Below are positions 8,882 through 17,172 of a stretch of DNA of 64,000 bases, in pieces. Each line of letters opens with the position of its first letter. The first letter of the stretch is position 1. Under the pieces are notes generated by a model, which had not been told where the DNA came from, did not search any database, and saw only the letters and a program-made list of their open reading frames with translations. This stretch comes from Maribrevibacterium harenarium (lineage in GTDB: Bacteria > Pseudomonadota > Gammaproteobacteria > Pseudomonadales > Marinomonadaceae). A program made the translations under genes and the position numbers. Location: the NCBI RefSeq assembly GCF_006385675.1, contig NZ_VFRR01000016.1, positions 17,792 through 81,791 on the forward strand, given 5' to 3'.

Positions 8882-9868
8882 GTGAGTGTGCAGTGGTTCC
8901 CTGGCCATATGAACAAAGCCAGACGAGAAATTGAAAAGGCCATGGGGCAAGTGGATATTGTCATCGAAGTTTTAGATGCGCGTATCCCTGATGCCAGTCA
9001 GAACCCCATGCTGAGTACGCTGCGCGGGGATGTGCCAGTGGTGCGCCTACTGAATAAGAAAGATCTGGCTGAGCCTCAGCGTCTACAACAATGGATTGAT
9101 TACTGGCAGCAGCAAGACGCCATTGCTGCCTTTCCATTCAGTACCCAGGATAAGAGCGATCTGGTCAAATTAACCCGTTGGGTAAGAGAGCAGGTACCAC
9201 ACCGAGGAACAGCGGAGAAACCGATTCGAGCCATGATTGCCGGCATCCCTAATGTGGGTAAATCAAGTTTAATAAATGCCTTGTTGGGCAAGCGGGTGGC
9301 AAAAGTAGGCAATGAGCCGGCGGTTACTAAAGCGCAGCAGAAGCTTAAAGTAGACGATGGCTTTCAGTTGCTTGATACACCAGGGATTTTATGGCCCAAA
9401 ATTGAAAACCCCGATGCCAGTTATCGCCTGGCTGTGACTGGTGCTGTTCGAGATACCGCAGTTGACTATGAAGAGATAGCGCTGGCGGGTCTAGCCTTTT
9501 TTATCAAAGATTATGCGCAACTTTTGCAAAGCCGTTATAAACTCAAAGAAACGCCCCTTGATCCAATGGAGACCCTAAAAGTAATTGGTTCTAAACGTGG
9601 TGCATTAAGAGCTGGGGGAAAAATAGACACACATAAAGCTGCTGAAGTGTTTTTGGTTGATGTTCGCAGCGGTGCCCTAGGCCAGTTTGTGATGGAGACT
9701 CCTGAGCAAGTAGCGGCGGAATGGCAACAAGTTGAACAAGTCAAAGCGGCGAAAGAAGCGGAACGTCAAGCGCGTCGTGAAGCAGCGATCCCACAACGAC
9801 AGCAAGAGCAGAATATAGCTTATCGAGAACAGCGCCAACAATCTGGCGTTGATCAGGATTCTGAGTAA
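8882..9868 (+). CDS. ylqF: Ribosome biogenesis GTPase YlqF/RbgA
   Basis: Circularly permuted GTPase of the YlqF/YawG family that takes part in late large-subunit assembly. The permuted order is visible: G4 NKKD first, then G1 GIPNVGKSS, then G3 DTPG. The protein opens with the family signature VQWFPGHMNKARREI. I choose the GTG at 8882, which has a GAGGTG ribosome site six bases upstream and gives 328 residues; the reading frame is open further up, but that part has no family similarity. The C-terminal tail is charged and Q-rich. The yacL gene follows after 13 bp and is probably co-transcribed. Confidence 0.92.
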   Translation: MSVQWFPGHMNKARREIEKAMGQVDIVIEVLDARIPDASQNPMLSTLRGDVPVVRLLNKKDLAEPQRLQQWIDYWQQQDAIAAFPFSTQDKSDLVKLTRWVREQVPHRGTAEKPIRAMIAGIPNVGKSSLINALLGKRVAKVGNEPAVTKAQQKLKVDDGFQLLDTPGILWPKIENPDASYRLAVTGAVRDTAVDYEEIALAGLAFFIKDYAQLLQSRYKLKETPLDPMETLKVIGSKRGALRAGGKIDTHKAAEVFLVDVRSGALGQFVMETPEQVAAEWQQVEQVKAAKEAERQARREAAIPQRQQEQNIAYREQRQQSGVDQDSE

Positions 9869-9881
9869 GAGGTGAATTTGT

Positions 9882-10262
9882 ATGGATTATGAAATTGCAT
9901 TTGAGCCTGAAGAAAACGCCTACCGAGTACATACTGATGTAGAGTTTGCGGCTATCGCTGAGTGGATTAGCGAGTTCCTAAGTGAAAGAGACACCTTGCA
10001 GCGTGTTATGCAGGCCGCTATTTTGGCAGAGCAGGAAGGCGAGACCACCTACTTTGCTCATGGCAACTTCAATGTCGTGATCAGCAAAGATGGTGTAGCG
10101 GTAAAGCGAGAGTTAGATATGAGCGCTGTTACGGAAGAAATAAAAGCCATGTTCGATACTGAAAACGGTTTTTACAACGCTTCCGATGACGGTATTGAAG
10201 CCGAGTGTGGTCTAGATGATCTTATTGATTTGATTGAAAATTGGCATGAAGTGGTGCAATAA
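9882..10262 (+). CDS. yacL: UPF0231 family protein YacL
   Basis: A 126-residue acidic soluble protein of the UPF0231 family. It starts MDYEIAFEPEENAYRVH and shares with E. coli YacL (120 residues) the MDYEF-like start, the central hydrophobic/acidic pattern and the ending with CGL-DDLIDLIENW (CGVEDFLQVV in E. coli). The molecular function of the family is not established. A good ribosome site (GAGGTG) precedes the ATG. It is 13 bp after ylqF. Confidence 0.82.
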   Translation: MDYEIAFEPEENAYRVHTDVEFAAIAEWISEFLSERDTLQRVMQAAILAEQEGETTYFAHGNFNVVISKDGVAVKRELDMSAVTEEIKAMFDTENGFYNASDDGIEAECGLDDLIDLIENWHEVVQ

Positions 10263-10331
10263 GTTGTCCCGCTGGATCAGTAGGTTTACACTAGCCTTGT
10301 TTTACACTTTTTAAGCCATTTAGGAGCCCCT

Positions 10332-10919
10332 ATGCTCATCGAACTGGAGAAAGCTCGGACAAGAAAAAATGTAGTACGCATTTTTCGTGAAGAGTTAGAT
10401 GGACCGGATAACTGGACCGACGGTTTTGTTATCGATGCCAACGAAGAGATGGTGCTTTTGCAAGTTGTAGATGAAGGTGTGCATCTAAATGGCTATCAGA
10501 TAGTCTTTCTCGAAGACATTAGTGATTTTGTGCATCCCGCTCCCTTCAATGATTTTCAGAAGCGTGTGCTTGAACTACGTGATGAAGAAGTTGAAGACCC
10601 GGAAGTCGATCTCGATGACATCGCTGTCCTGTTAATGGATATCAGTGAAGAGTTTGGTTTGATTACTATCCACCGGGAAGAAGTTGAGCCAGATAGCTGC
10701 GAGATCGGACGTGTACTTCGGGCTGATGCCACCACATTTGAGTTAGAAGAAATCGGTTCTGACGCACGGTGGTTTGATGAGACGTTTGAATATGATCTTT
10801 ACGATATCACTCGAATTGAGTTTGGCGGGTCTTACGAAGAGGCGCTGCTACTTGCCAATGAGGATATGGGGGAAGACGCCTATGAAATCGTCGAAGATTT
10901 GGATGATGAAGTAGAGTAG
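10332..10919 (+). CDS. Acidic protein of unknown function with an apparent internal duplication
   Basis: A 195-residue protein very rich in Asp and Glu, with no signal peptide or membrane helix. I do not recognise the family. Two modules look alike: residues ~18-85 (FREELDGPDNW, GFVIDANEEMVLLQVV, then a Y and EDISDF) and ~115-180 (HREEVEPDSC, GRVLRADATTFELEEI, then a Y and YDITRI). Each could be a small beta-barrel followed by a helix. AGGAGCCCC precedes the ATG, and a terminator follows at 10958. The 69-bp gap after yacL may hold its own promoter. Confidence 0.8.
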   Translation: MLIELEKARTRKNVVRIFREELDGPDNWTDGFVIDANEEMVLLQVVDEGVHLNGYQIVFLEDISDFVHPAPFNDFQKRVLELRDEEVEDPEVDLDDIAVLLMDISEEFGLITIHREEVEPDSCEIGRVLRADATTFELEEIGSDARWFDETFEYDLYDITRIEFGGSYEEALLLANEDMGEDAYEIVEDLDDEVE

Positions 10920-10957
10920 ACCCATAGAATTTATCTACACTCCTAAAAATAGATTAG

Positions 10958-10983
10958 AGCCCTGCCAGCGAGCAGGGCTTTTT
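10958..10983 (+). terminator. Rho-independent terminator after the acidic protein
   Basis: Stem AGCCCTGC (10958-10965) and GCAGGGCT (10972-10979), 6-nt loop, then a T-run to 10983. It separates this operon from the convergent lpxL gene that ends at 10990. Confidence 0.85.
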
Positions 10984-10989
10984 GTTGGT

Positions 10990-11910
10990 TTAATAGGGAG
11001 AAGGCGCCGATGGATCTTGCTGTGTTTTGAAGCGCCTGTGGCTCCAGAAATACTGTTCTGGATGACGAACGATATTTTCTTCCATTAGTCGATTCATCAA
11101 AGTCGCAGCGGCTATTTCGTCTTCGGCCGGAAATTCTTGAACCATCCGCATATCCAGTTGATAACCTGATTCCGTCCGATAGTAGTCAATAGCGATTACC
11201 GGGGCTTTTGACAACTTTATGACTCTCCCAACATGAGCCAAAGTGGCGCACTGACGGCCAAAGAAGGGCGCAAATACCGAATACTTGCGGCCATAATCCT
11301 GATCCACTGCATACCAAACAATGTTATTCGTTTTCAGCGATTTGATCACTTCGCGCATATTGCTGCGCTCAATGGTTTTTTTATAAAGCTCATCCCTTTT
11401 GCGTTCCATAAACCAATTAATCACAGGGTTGCTCTGTAGTTTGTAAAGAGGGTGCACTGGTAGAAAGTGTGCTAATAGGCTGCCGCAGATATCTATTGAA
11501 GAAAAGTGTCCGCCTATTAGTACACAGCCACGTCCATGGGACAGGGCTTCTCGGACCAAGTGGTCACCGGTGAGTTTGGTTTGCGGCAGTAGCTTTTGTC
11601 GGTCTTGGAACCAGCAAGTTAGCGTTTCAAAAAAGCCTTTGCCCATGCTGATAAAATGGTTTCTAGCCAGTTCCCGTTTTTCTTCTAATCCCATATCTGG
11701 GAAGCAGATGTCTAAATTGGTCATACAAATATGGCGACGACGATGGGCAAGATAATAAAGCACTATACCTAGTCCCGCGCCTAGGCGCTGCTGGGTAGGC
11801 CAGGATATATGGCTTAGCAGATAGGCTATGCCCATACCCAGCCACACCAGCCAAAAGCGCGGATGGAGTAGAGGGCGTATAGATTTGTTGCGAGTACTGG
11901 GATTAGCCAT
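10990..11910 (-). CDS. lpxL: Lipid A biosynthesis lauroyl-type acyltransferase
   Basis: Inner-membrane enzyme that adds a secondary acyl chain to Kdo2-lipid IVA. From the ATG at 11910 it has 306 residues, the LpxL/HtrB length, with an N-terminal membrane segment (LVWLGMGIAYLL). The catalytic HX4D motif is GGHFSSID (H135, D140), followed by YKLQSNP and the ending EQYFWSHRRFK. The frame stays open to 12066, but the extra part is unlike the family and lies inside kdkA. The first 8 bp overlap the end of kdkA, which fits coupled translation of two lipid A-core enzymes. LpxL versus LpxM/P specificity is not certain. Confidence 0.9.
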   Translation of the reverse strand: MANPSTRNKSIRPLLHPRFWLVWLGMGIAYLLSHISWPTQQRLGAGLGIVLYYLAHRRRHICMTNLDICFPDMGLEEKRELARNHFISMGKGFFETLTCWFQDRQKLLPQTKLTGDHLVREALSHGRGCVLIGGHFSSIDICGSLLAHFLPVHPLYKLQSNPVINWFMERKRDELYKKTIERSNMREVIKSLKTNNIVWYAVDQDYGRKYSVFAPFFGRQCATLAHVGRVIKLSKAPVIAIDYYRTESGYQLDMRMVQEFPAEDEIAAATLMNRLMEENIVRHPEQYFWSHRRFKTQQDPSAPSPY

Positions 11911-12613
11911 GTTGATATCCGCCGAGTAGCCATTGCCAGGCTTGTTGATGCCAATGGAAAATAGCATGTTTACTGGATTCTTTTTCAAATGAACGACGCA
12001 ATCGAGCCAGATTTGCCTGTTGCCAGCTAGATGCAACTGCTCGTTGATCACACTTATCAAAATCAATCAGCCAAATACGCTGACTGGTATCGATCATAAT
12101 ATTGTGACAATTTAGATCACTGTGAAAAATACCTTCATTATGGAAGTTGCGTATTGTCTGCCCGATGCTGTGCCAAGTGGTTTCTGTTAGTGGGGACTGG
12201 CGTAGCAGGTCAAATAGATCTTTTGCTTGGTCAATGCGGCGCGTGAGTAACCAAGCTTGGTAGCCAAATGCTGTTCTTATTATTAAGCCGCCGATCGGTG
12301 TCGGCACGGGTAAACCGAGCTCACACATACGCTCTAGTAAATCCAGTTCTCGGTAAGGGCGAGTAGCAGTGAGTGGCTGAGGCAAATAAAGGTAACGATT
12401 AAATTTGCCAATCAGACCTCCCCGGCGATAGCGACGTAAGACCCAATCTTGGCTTTGGTGGTGTACAAACCATACTTCGCCCCGACCTTGGCCAATGGCG
12501 TTCACCTTACCCAATTGCTGCCACCAATGTGGGTCGAAATAATCCGCTGAGAGAGGCGATTTCCCAACCTGTATCAAGGTGCGGCCATTTTCTAAAGGGA
12601 TGAGTTTGGGCAT
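11903..12613 (-). CDS. kdkA: 3-deoxy-D-manno-octulosonic acid kinase
   Basis: Kdo kinase that phosphorylates position 4 of Kdo in the LPS inner core, as known in Haemophilus, Vibrio and similar genera. The protein is 236 residues. It has a small protein-kinase fold: an LRRYRRGG stretch early on, the catalytic loop HSDLNCHNIM (H164, D166, N171) and the metal site IDFDKC (D184). I use the ATG at 12613; a TTG two codons upstream is the alternative. The downstream overlap with lpxL and the divergent heptosyltransferase support an LPS core role. Confidence 0.9.
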   Translation of the reverse strand: MPKLIPLENGRTLIQVGKSPLSADYFDPHWWQQLGKVNAIGQGRGEVWFVHHQSQDWVLRRYRRGGLIGKFNRYLYLPQPLTATRPYRELDLLERMCELGLPVPTPIGGLIIRTAFGYQAWLLTRRIDQAKDLFDLLRQSPLTETTWHSIGQTIRNFHNEGIFHSDLNCHNIMIDTSQRIWLIDFDKCDQRAVASSWQQANLARLRRSFEKESSKHAIFHWHQQAWQWLLGGYQHG

Positions 12614-12708
12614 GGGCAACCATTATTTGAAAAAGTAAAAATCGATTTTTGATAATCAGATCAGTATTTTATAATAAGCGCCATGCTAACGCAGCCCCAG
12701 AGGATCAG

Positions 12709-13713
12709 ATGAAGCAAAACATTCAGCGAATTGCCGTGGTGCGACTTTCCGCCCTTGGGGATGTGTGTCATGCCATTGCAGTGGTAACTGCTATCCAAAA
12801 ACGCTACCCCGAAGCCCAAATTACTTGGATTACCGGGCCCTTAGAGGCACAGCTCGTGTCTCTCATGAATAATATCGACGTGCGTGTCTATGACAAAAAG
12901 TCCGGCATAAAGGGCATGTTAGCATTACGACAGGCGTTATCTTCCGTGTCGTTTGACGTACTGCTGCATATGCAGTGGTCTTCTCGGGCGTCTCTATTGA
13001 CTCGTATGCTGAAAGCAAAACGGAGGATTGGTTTTGCTCGATCGCTGTCCAGAGAAAAGCAGCACTGGTTTGTAAACGAATTGGCGCCTGAGCCCGAGGG
13101 GTTTCATGTACTAGACGCATTTTGGTCTCTAGCGACTGCCATAGGGGTCAAGCAAACTGAGCCAGACTGGGCGATTAACATACCAATACTGCCATTTGAT
13201 CTGCCGAAAGGGTATGTGGTTCTCAACCCAGCGGGTTCAAAGCCGAGTAAAAACTGGAGTGTGGTGGGGTATCGGAAGATTGTTTCCCTGCTACGTAACG
13301 CGGGTCGGTCGGTGGTATTAACGGGGTCTCCTGCTGACCGAGCTTTATGTGACGCAATTGCCGAGGGCTTCGAGCTTGTTAATCTTGCTGGAAAGACATC
13401 CATCGCAGATCTAGTGGCGGTGATAAATGGTGCCGCTTTTGTGATCAGTCCAGACACGGGGCCGGCCCATATTGCCACCATGGTAAAAACCCCGGTAATG
13501 GCGCTATTTGCTTTATCCAACCCCGAGCGAACAGGCCCTTATAATGACCTTCACCATGTCGTTAGTGCGTATCGTGAGCTAGTCGAGCGGGAGCAGGGGA
13601 AGCCGCTAGCACAAATTCCATGGGCAACAACTGTGCACGCGAAAGACGCTATGCTCTCCCTTGACGAGACAGCGGTGCTCGCCAAGGTCCAGGAAATGTT
13701 GCGATTACCCTAG
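12709..13713 (+). CDS. Glycosyltransferase family 9 (LPS heptosyltransferase-like)
   Basis: Transfers heptose or a related sugar to LPS core. It starts MKQNIQRIAVVRLSALGDVCHA, whose RLSALGD stretch is the GT9 N-terminal acceptor-binding signature. It also has NPAGSKPSKNWS in the middle and the donor-site motif SPDTGPAHIA near residue 260. The length is 334 residues. The ATG at 12709 has GAGGA eight to nine bases upstream and is preferred to the upstream in-frame start at 12649. It diverges from kdkA-lpxL. Whether it is heptosyltransferase I, II or another cannot be told from sequence alone. Confidence 0.85.
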   Translation: MKQNIQRIAVVRLSALGDVCHAIAVVTAIQKRYPEAQITWITGPLEAQLVSLMNNIDVRVYDKKSGIKGMLALRQALSSVSFDVLLHMQWSSRASLLTRMLKAKRRIGFARSLSREKQHWFVNELAPEPEGFHVLDAFWSLATAIGVKQTEPDWAINIPILPFDLPKGYVVLNPAGSKPSKNWSVVGYRKIVSLLRNAGRSVVLTGSPADRALCDAIAEGFELVNLAGKTSIADLVAVINGAAFVISPDTGPAHIATMVKTPVMALFALSNPERTGPYNDLHHVVSAYRELVEREQGKPLAQIPWATTVHAKDAMLSLDETAVLAKVQEMLRLP

Positions 13714-14661
13714 TGATTTTTCAGCCAGCTTAAGCTCTAAGGTTGCTTTAAGAAGTTTATACAGCTGAATCGAGGCATCAATTTCTTCTTTGCGATTGGT
13801 TAAGCTTTCAATGTTGAGTCCAAGTGGAACATCAAGGGGCAGGGCTGTTTCAATAATTTGCTCCAACGCCGCTCGGCAGACCTTGATGGATTCTGCTAAC
13901 GGGTTTTCCGCATCAAGAATACGGTGCTGAGTGGCTACTGGCACAGATATGCCCAACCAGTCCATAAATTCCAGCGTTTTTGCGCTACCGCAAGGGGTAA
14001 AGGTGAGCACGATACGCTTTGGTTTTTGTCCAGCTGCTTTACAGGAGCGGGCATATTGGCTAATCAAGTCCACCGTCGCTTGAGGGTTGTACACGGCCTG
14101 AGAGACAAAGAACTCGCACCCTGAAGCGGTTTTCTGTTGCAAACGCAGGTGTTCATCTCCTTTGTTCGCGTGGCGCTCGGCAATGGTAACTCCCCCAAGG
14201 TGAAACTTACGTGGGTGTGTGTTGATGGTTTCATAGGCCGTGGCTAAAGGGAGCACTATGTTGCCGTCCGAAGACGGAGCGCCGACTAAGACCAAATCAC
14301 GTACGTTGTAACTGCTCCATGCTTCTTCTAACCAAGCAGAGAACTCGTCGGCAGAGCGCGAAGATACACTTTTGTAAGTAATAACAGGTTGACCAGTCTT
14401 ACGCGCTAGGCGTTGTGACCAAGCCCTTGGATCGTGGGTTTCCATGTAAGGGAACGGACGCGGTTTATCGATGCGGCTACTTTCGTCTTGAATGTCATAG
14501 ACAATCCAGCCATCAACGTCGATATCATCTAGACGGGCGAGCAGCTTATCTGCAATTGCCTCAAGCTGATCTTCAGCAGTGGATAGTTTAGGGGGGGTTG
14601 TACCGATAAAGTAAACACCGCGCTCTTGGTCGTTGAGTTTACGGGCGAGTTCAGTCGTCAT
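13705..14661 (-). CDS. Methylenetetrahydrofolate reductase-like protein
   Basis: A 318-residue TIM-barrel protein resembling the MetF family: VDGWIVYDIQDES near the N-terminus, LVLVGAPSSDGN, LGGVTIAERHANKGDEHLR, the typical GCEFFVSQAVYNPQ and a C-terminal LGLNIESLTN. It is longer than MetF, and the N-terminal residues that bind flavin and catalyse differ, so it may be a paralogue with another C1 substrate rather than MetF. It converges on the glycosyltransferase with a 9-bp overlap of the 3' ends. Nothing nearby belongs to methionine synthesis. Confidence 0.75.
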   Translation of the reverse strand: MTTELARKLNDQERGVYFIGTTPPKLSTAEDQLEAIADKLLARLDDIDVDGWIVYDIQDESSRIDKPRPFPYMETHDPRAWSQRLARKTGQPVITYKSVSSRSADEFSAWLEEAWSSYNVRDLVLVGAPSSDGNIVLPLATAYETINTHPRKFHLGGVTIAERHANKGDEHLRLQQKTASGCEFFVSQAVYNPQATVDLISQYARSCKAAGQKPKRIVLTFTPCGSAKTLEFMDWLGISVPVATQHRILDAENPLAESIKVCRAALEQIIETALPLDVPLGLNIESLTNRKEEIDASIQLYKLLKATLELKLAEKSLG

Positions 14662-14833
14662 GGGGGGACCTAATTCTCAAATAGTGATGATAGGGCTTAG
14701 TTTAACAGTGAATCAGATTCAATAGATCTCATTGAAGATGAAAAAAACTAAGTTTGTGCTGAAGTAAGCTAATGCCGCTGACAGATGATAAAGGATACAG
14801 AAAAAGAGCTGCCGTACTGCTACTAGACTACAG

Positions 14834-14839
14834 TATAAT
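14834..14839 (+). promoter_or_regulatory. Possible -10 box for the SrmB-like helicase gene
   Basis: A perfect TATAAT preceded by AG, about 35 bases upstream of the start. No good -35 box sits at the right distance, so this is tentative. Confidence 0.35.
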
Positions 14840-14874
14840 CTTGGCTAAATATTTCAGTTAAAAGGGTGTATAGG

Positions 14875-16194
14875 TTGCAGTTTTCAGAATTCGGTTTAAA
14901 TAAACAATTGCTTGGTGCCATTAGCCACTTAGGATTTGAGCAAGCGACGCAGATTCAAGCCCGTGCCATTCCAGAAGCAATGGTGGGGCGAGACTTACTA
15001 GCTTCGTCAAAAACCGGTTCGGGTAAAACCATTGCCTATCTTGCCCCAGCCATTCATGCGGTATCGAGCAAAAAGGCGCTGAGCAAACGGGATCCACGAG
15101 TTCTGATATTGACCCCCACTCGGGAGTTGGCGAAACAAGTTTATGCCACATTGAAAACGCTGTTGGCTGGCAGCAAGTATTCCGCGGTGCTCATTTGTGG
15201 TGGTGAAAATTTTAATGATCAACATAAAGACCTGCAAAAAGATCCGCATTTCGTAGTGGCGACGCCAGGACGCATGGCCGATCATCTTAGTCAGCGAAAT
15301 GTTTTTTTGCATGGCTTGGAGTTGCTTATTCTGGATGAAGCTGATCGCATGCTCGACCTCGGTTTTGCCGATGCATTACGTAATATTCATCGCGCGGCTA
15401 ACCATCGCAAACGCCAAACCCTGTTTTTTTCCGCTACACTAAAAGACGCCAGTGTCAATGAATTGGCGATGGAGCTGTTAAACTCCCCATCGCGAGTGGC
15501 AATCGGTGATGATCTCGAAGCCCATCAGGATATTAAGCAACACGTGTTGCTCGCTGATCATCTTGATCATAAACAAGCCTTGCTAAAACACTTCTTAGAG
15601 CAGTTATCGATTCGCCAAGCAATTGTGTTTACCGCAACCCGCCACGATACCGAGCGACTTGCTGAGTTAATTACCAGCTGGGGGATCGAGGCGCGAGCCT
15701 TACATGGTAAGCTGACCCAAGGTGGTCGTAATCAAGTGATGACTGGGTTTGCCAAGGCGCATTTCAAGGTTCTAGTTAGTACAGACTTGGCGTCGCGCGG
15801 ATTGGATATCAGTGCTATTTCCCATGTTTTCAATTTTGACGTGCCAAAGCCCGCAGAGGAATTTGTGCATCGTACTGGGCGTACTGGCCGAGCAGGCTTC
15901 CAAGGGGATGCCTATACCTTTGTTGGGCCAAAAGACTGGATCAATTTCAAAGCGGTAGAAGCCTATTTAGGTCGCTCATTCGAAACAGAGCAAGTGCTAG
16001 GTTTAGCAGCAAGCTTCACCGGAATAGTGCAACCTAAAGCACCTAAACGGGGCAAAACTTACAACGCTGACAAAAATTCAGACGGCGCCGTTAAAATTGA
16101 AAAAGCCTCTAAGCGTAAACCAAGCCGTAAAGTGCTACACAGCAACCAGCAGGACGGCTTCGAGGCCTTTCGTTTACCGAAAAAAAAGCCCTAG
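14875..16194 (+). CDS. srmB: DEAD-box RNA helicase, SrmB-like
   Basis: RNA helicase of the SrmB/RhlE group, probably for early 50S assembly. Order of motifs: FSEFGLN (family start), Q motif ATQIQ, Walker A SSKTGSGKT, PTRELAKQ, TPGRM, LILDEADRMLDLGFAD, SAT, and HRTGRTGRAG. It has a basic, lysine-rich tail ending LPKKKP. The TTG at 14875 has AAAGGG eight bases upstream and starts at MQFSEFGLN. A GTG at 14866 is in frame but has no ribosome site. The length is 439 residues, close to E. coli SrmB (444). The family is certain; the orthology is likely. Confidence 0.85.
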   Translation: MQFSEFGLNKQLLGAISHLGFEQATQIQARAIPEAMVGRDLLASSKTGSGKTIAYLAPAIHAVSSKKALSKRDPRVLILTPTRELAKQVYATLKTLLAGSKYSAVLICGGENFNDQHKDLQKDPHFVVATPGRMADHLSQRNVFLHGLELLILDEADRMLDLGFADALRNIHRAANHRKRQTLFFSATLKDASVNELAMELLNSPSRVAIGDDLEAHQDIKQHVLLADHLDHKQALLKHFLEQLSIRQAIVFTATRHDTERLAELITSWGIEARALHGKLTQGGRNQVMTGFAKAHFKVLVSTDLASRGLDISAISHVFNFDVPKPAEEFVHRTGRTGRAGFQGDAYTFVGPKDWINFKAVEAYLGRSFETEQVLGLAASFTGIVQPKAPKRGKTYNADKNSDGAVKIEKASKRKPSRKVLHSNQQDGFEAFRLPKKKP

Positions 16195-16267
16195 TGAGCA
16201 ATCTGGCATTGTAAATGCTTTGGCTAGCCGCTATATCTGATAGTAGTGATCATTTTGGAGACTGGCC

Positions 16268-17170
16268 ATCATACGTTTACCCCCACTTAATACCCTGCGT
16301 TGCTTTGAAGCGGCTGCTCGTCACGGAAGCTTTAATCGCGCAGCTCAAGAGCTGCATGTTACTCCCTCTGCGGTGAGTCATCAGATTAAAGCGTTAGAGG
16401 AGCATCTCGGCGTTGAGTTATTTCGACGTGCGAAGCGTAAAGTAGTGCTGACGCCTGCAGGGGAATCCTATGTGGTGCCGGTGCAAGATGCGTTTGCTTT
16501 ATTGGAGCGAGCAACAACGGATATTCAAGCTAGTCAACAAATCAGTACGCTGAAACTTGCTGTAGCTCCAGCGTTTCTAACCCGTTGGCTGATGCCTCGT
16601 ATGGAAAGCTTTCAGCAGCAGTACCCTGATATCGAAATCGAAATTGCTTCGGCAACGGGGATGATCGACTTTGCTGCATCTGATATTGATATGGCGGTCT
16701 ACTACGGTACGGGTCAGTGGCAGGGAGTAGAAAAGCACTTTTTACGTCCAATTCGCCTAGCACCGGTTTGTAGTCCAAAGTTGATTCGCCGAGATGTGCC
16801 CATCGAGAAGCCCGAGGATATGCGCTTCTACCCCTTATTGCACGTCTCTAAACGCCGTGACGAGTGGCATGATTGGCTAGCGCAAAATGACCTTGATCCT
16901 ACTGTGTTTCGTCGCGGGTTAATGTTTTCCAGCGGTTCGCTTACTGCCGGTGCTGCAGTACAGGGATTGGGGATTGCCTTGGCTGACGCGGAGTTAGTTC
17001 AAGCGGAGTTAGAAGCCGGTTCCCTTATCAAATTGTTTGATACTCAACTTGCTACGAACCGATCCTTTTATTTGGTGTACGAAAAACGTCGACCAGTCAC
17101 TGCTGCTATGGCGGCATTTCGTGAGTGGATTATGGCGCAAATGCAACCGGACGAATCGGCTGCATCCTAG
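16268..17170 (+). CDS. LysR-type regulator, GcvA-like, apparently with a non-standard start codon
   Basis: A transcription factor of about 300 residues. The HTH begins IRLPPLNTLRCFEAAARHGSF and runs through TPSAVSHQIKALEEHLGVELF, typical of GcvA/AmpR-like LysR proteins, with a periplasmic-binding-type effector domain after it. The frame has no ATG, GTG or TTG between the upstream stop at 16247 and the GTG at 16373, which is inside the recognition helix. ATC at 16268 (or ATA at 16271) lies 7 (10) bases after GGAG and gives the family start M-x-R-L-P-P-L-N. Either the gene uses a rare start or a point change has destroyed it. The target genes are not evident. Confidence 0.8.
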   Translation: MIRLPPLNTLRCFEAAARHGSFNRAAQELHVTPSAVSHQIKALEEHLGVELFRRAKRKVVLTPAGESYVVPVQDAFALLERATTDIQASQQISTLKLAVAPAFLTRWLMPRMESFQQQYPDIEIEIASATGMIDFAASDIDMAVYYGTGQWQGVEKHFLRPIRLAPVCSPKLIRRDVPIEKPEDMRFYPLLHVSKRRDEWHDWLAQNDLDPTVFRRGLMFSSGSLTAGAAVQGLGIALADAELVQAELEAGSLIKLFDTQLATNRSFYLVYEKRRPVTAAMAAFREWIMAQMQPDESAAS

Positions 17171-17172
17171 GT

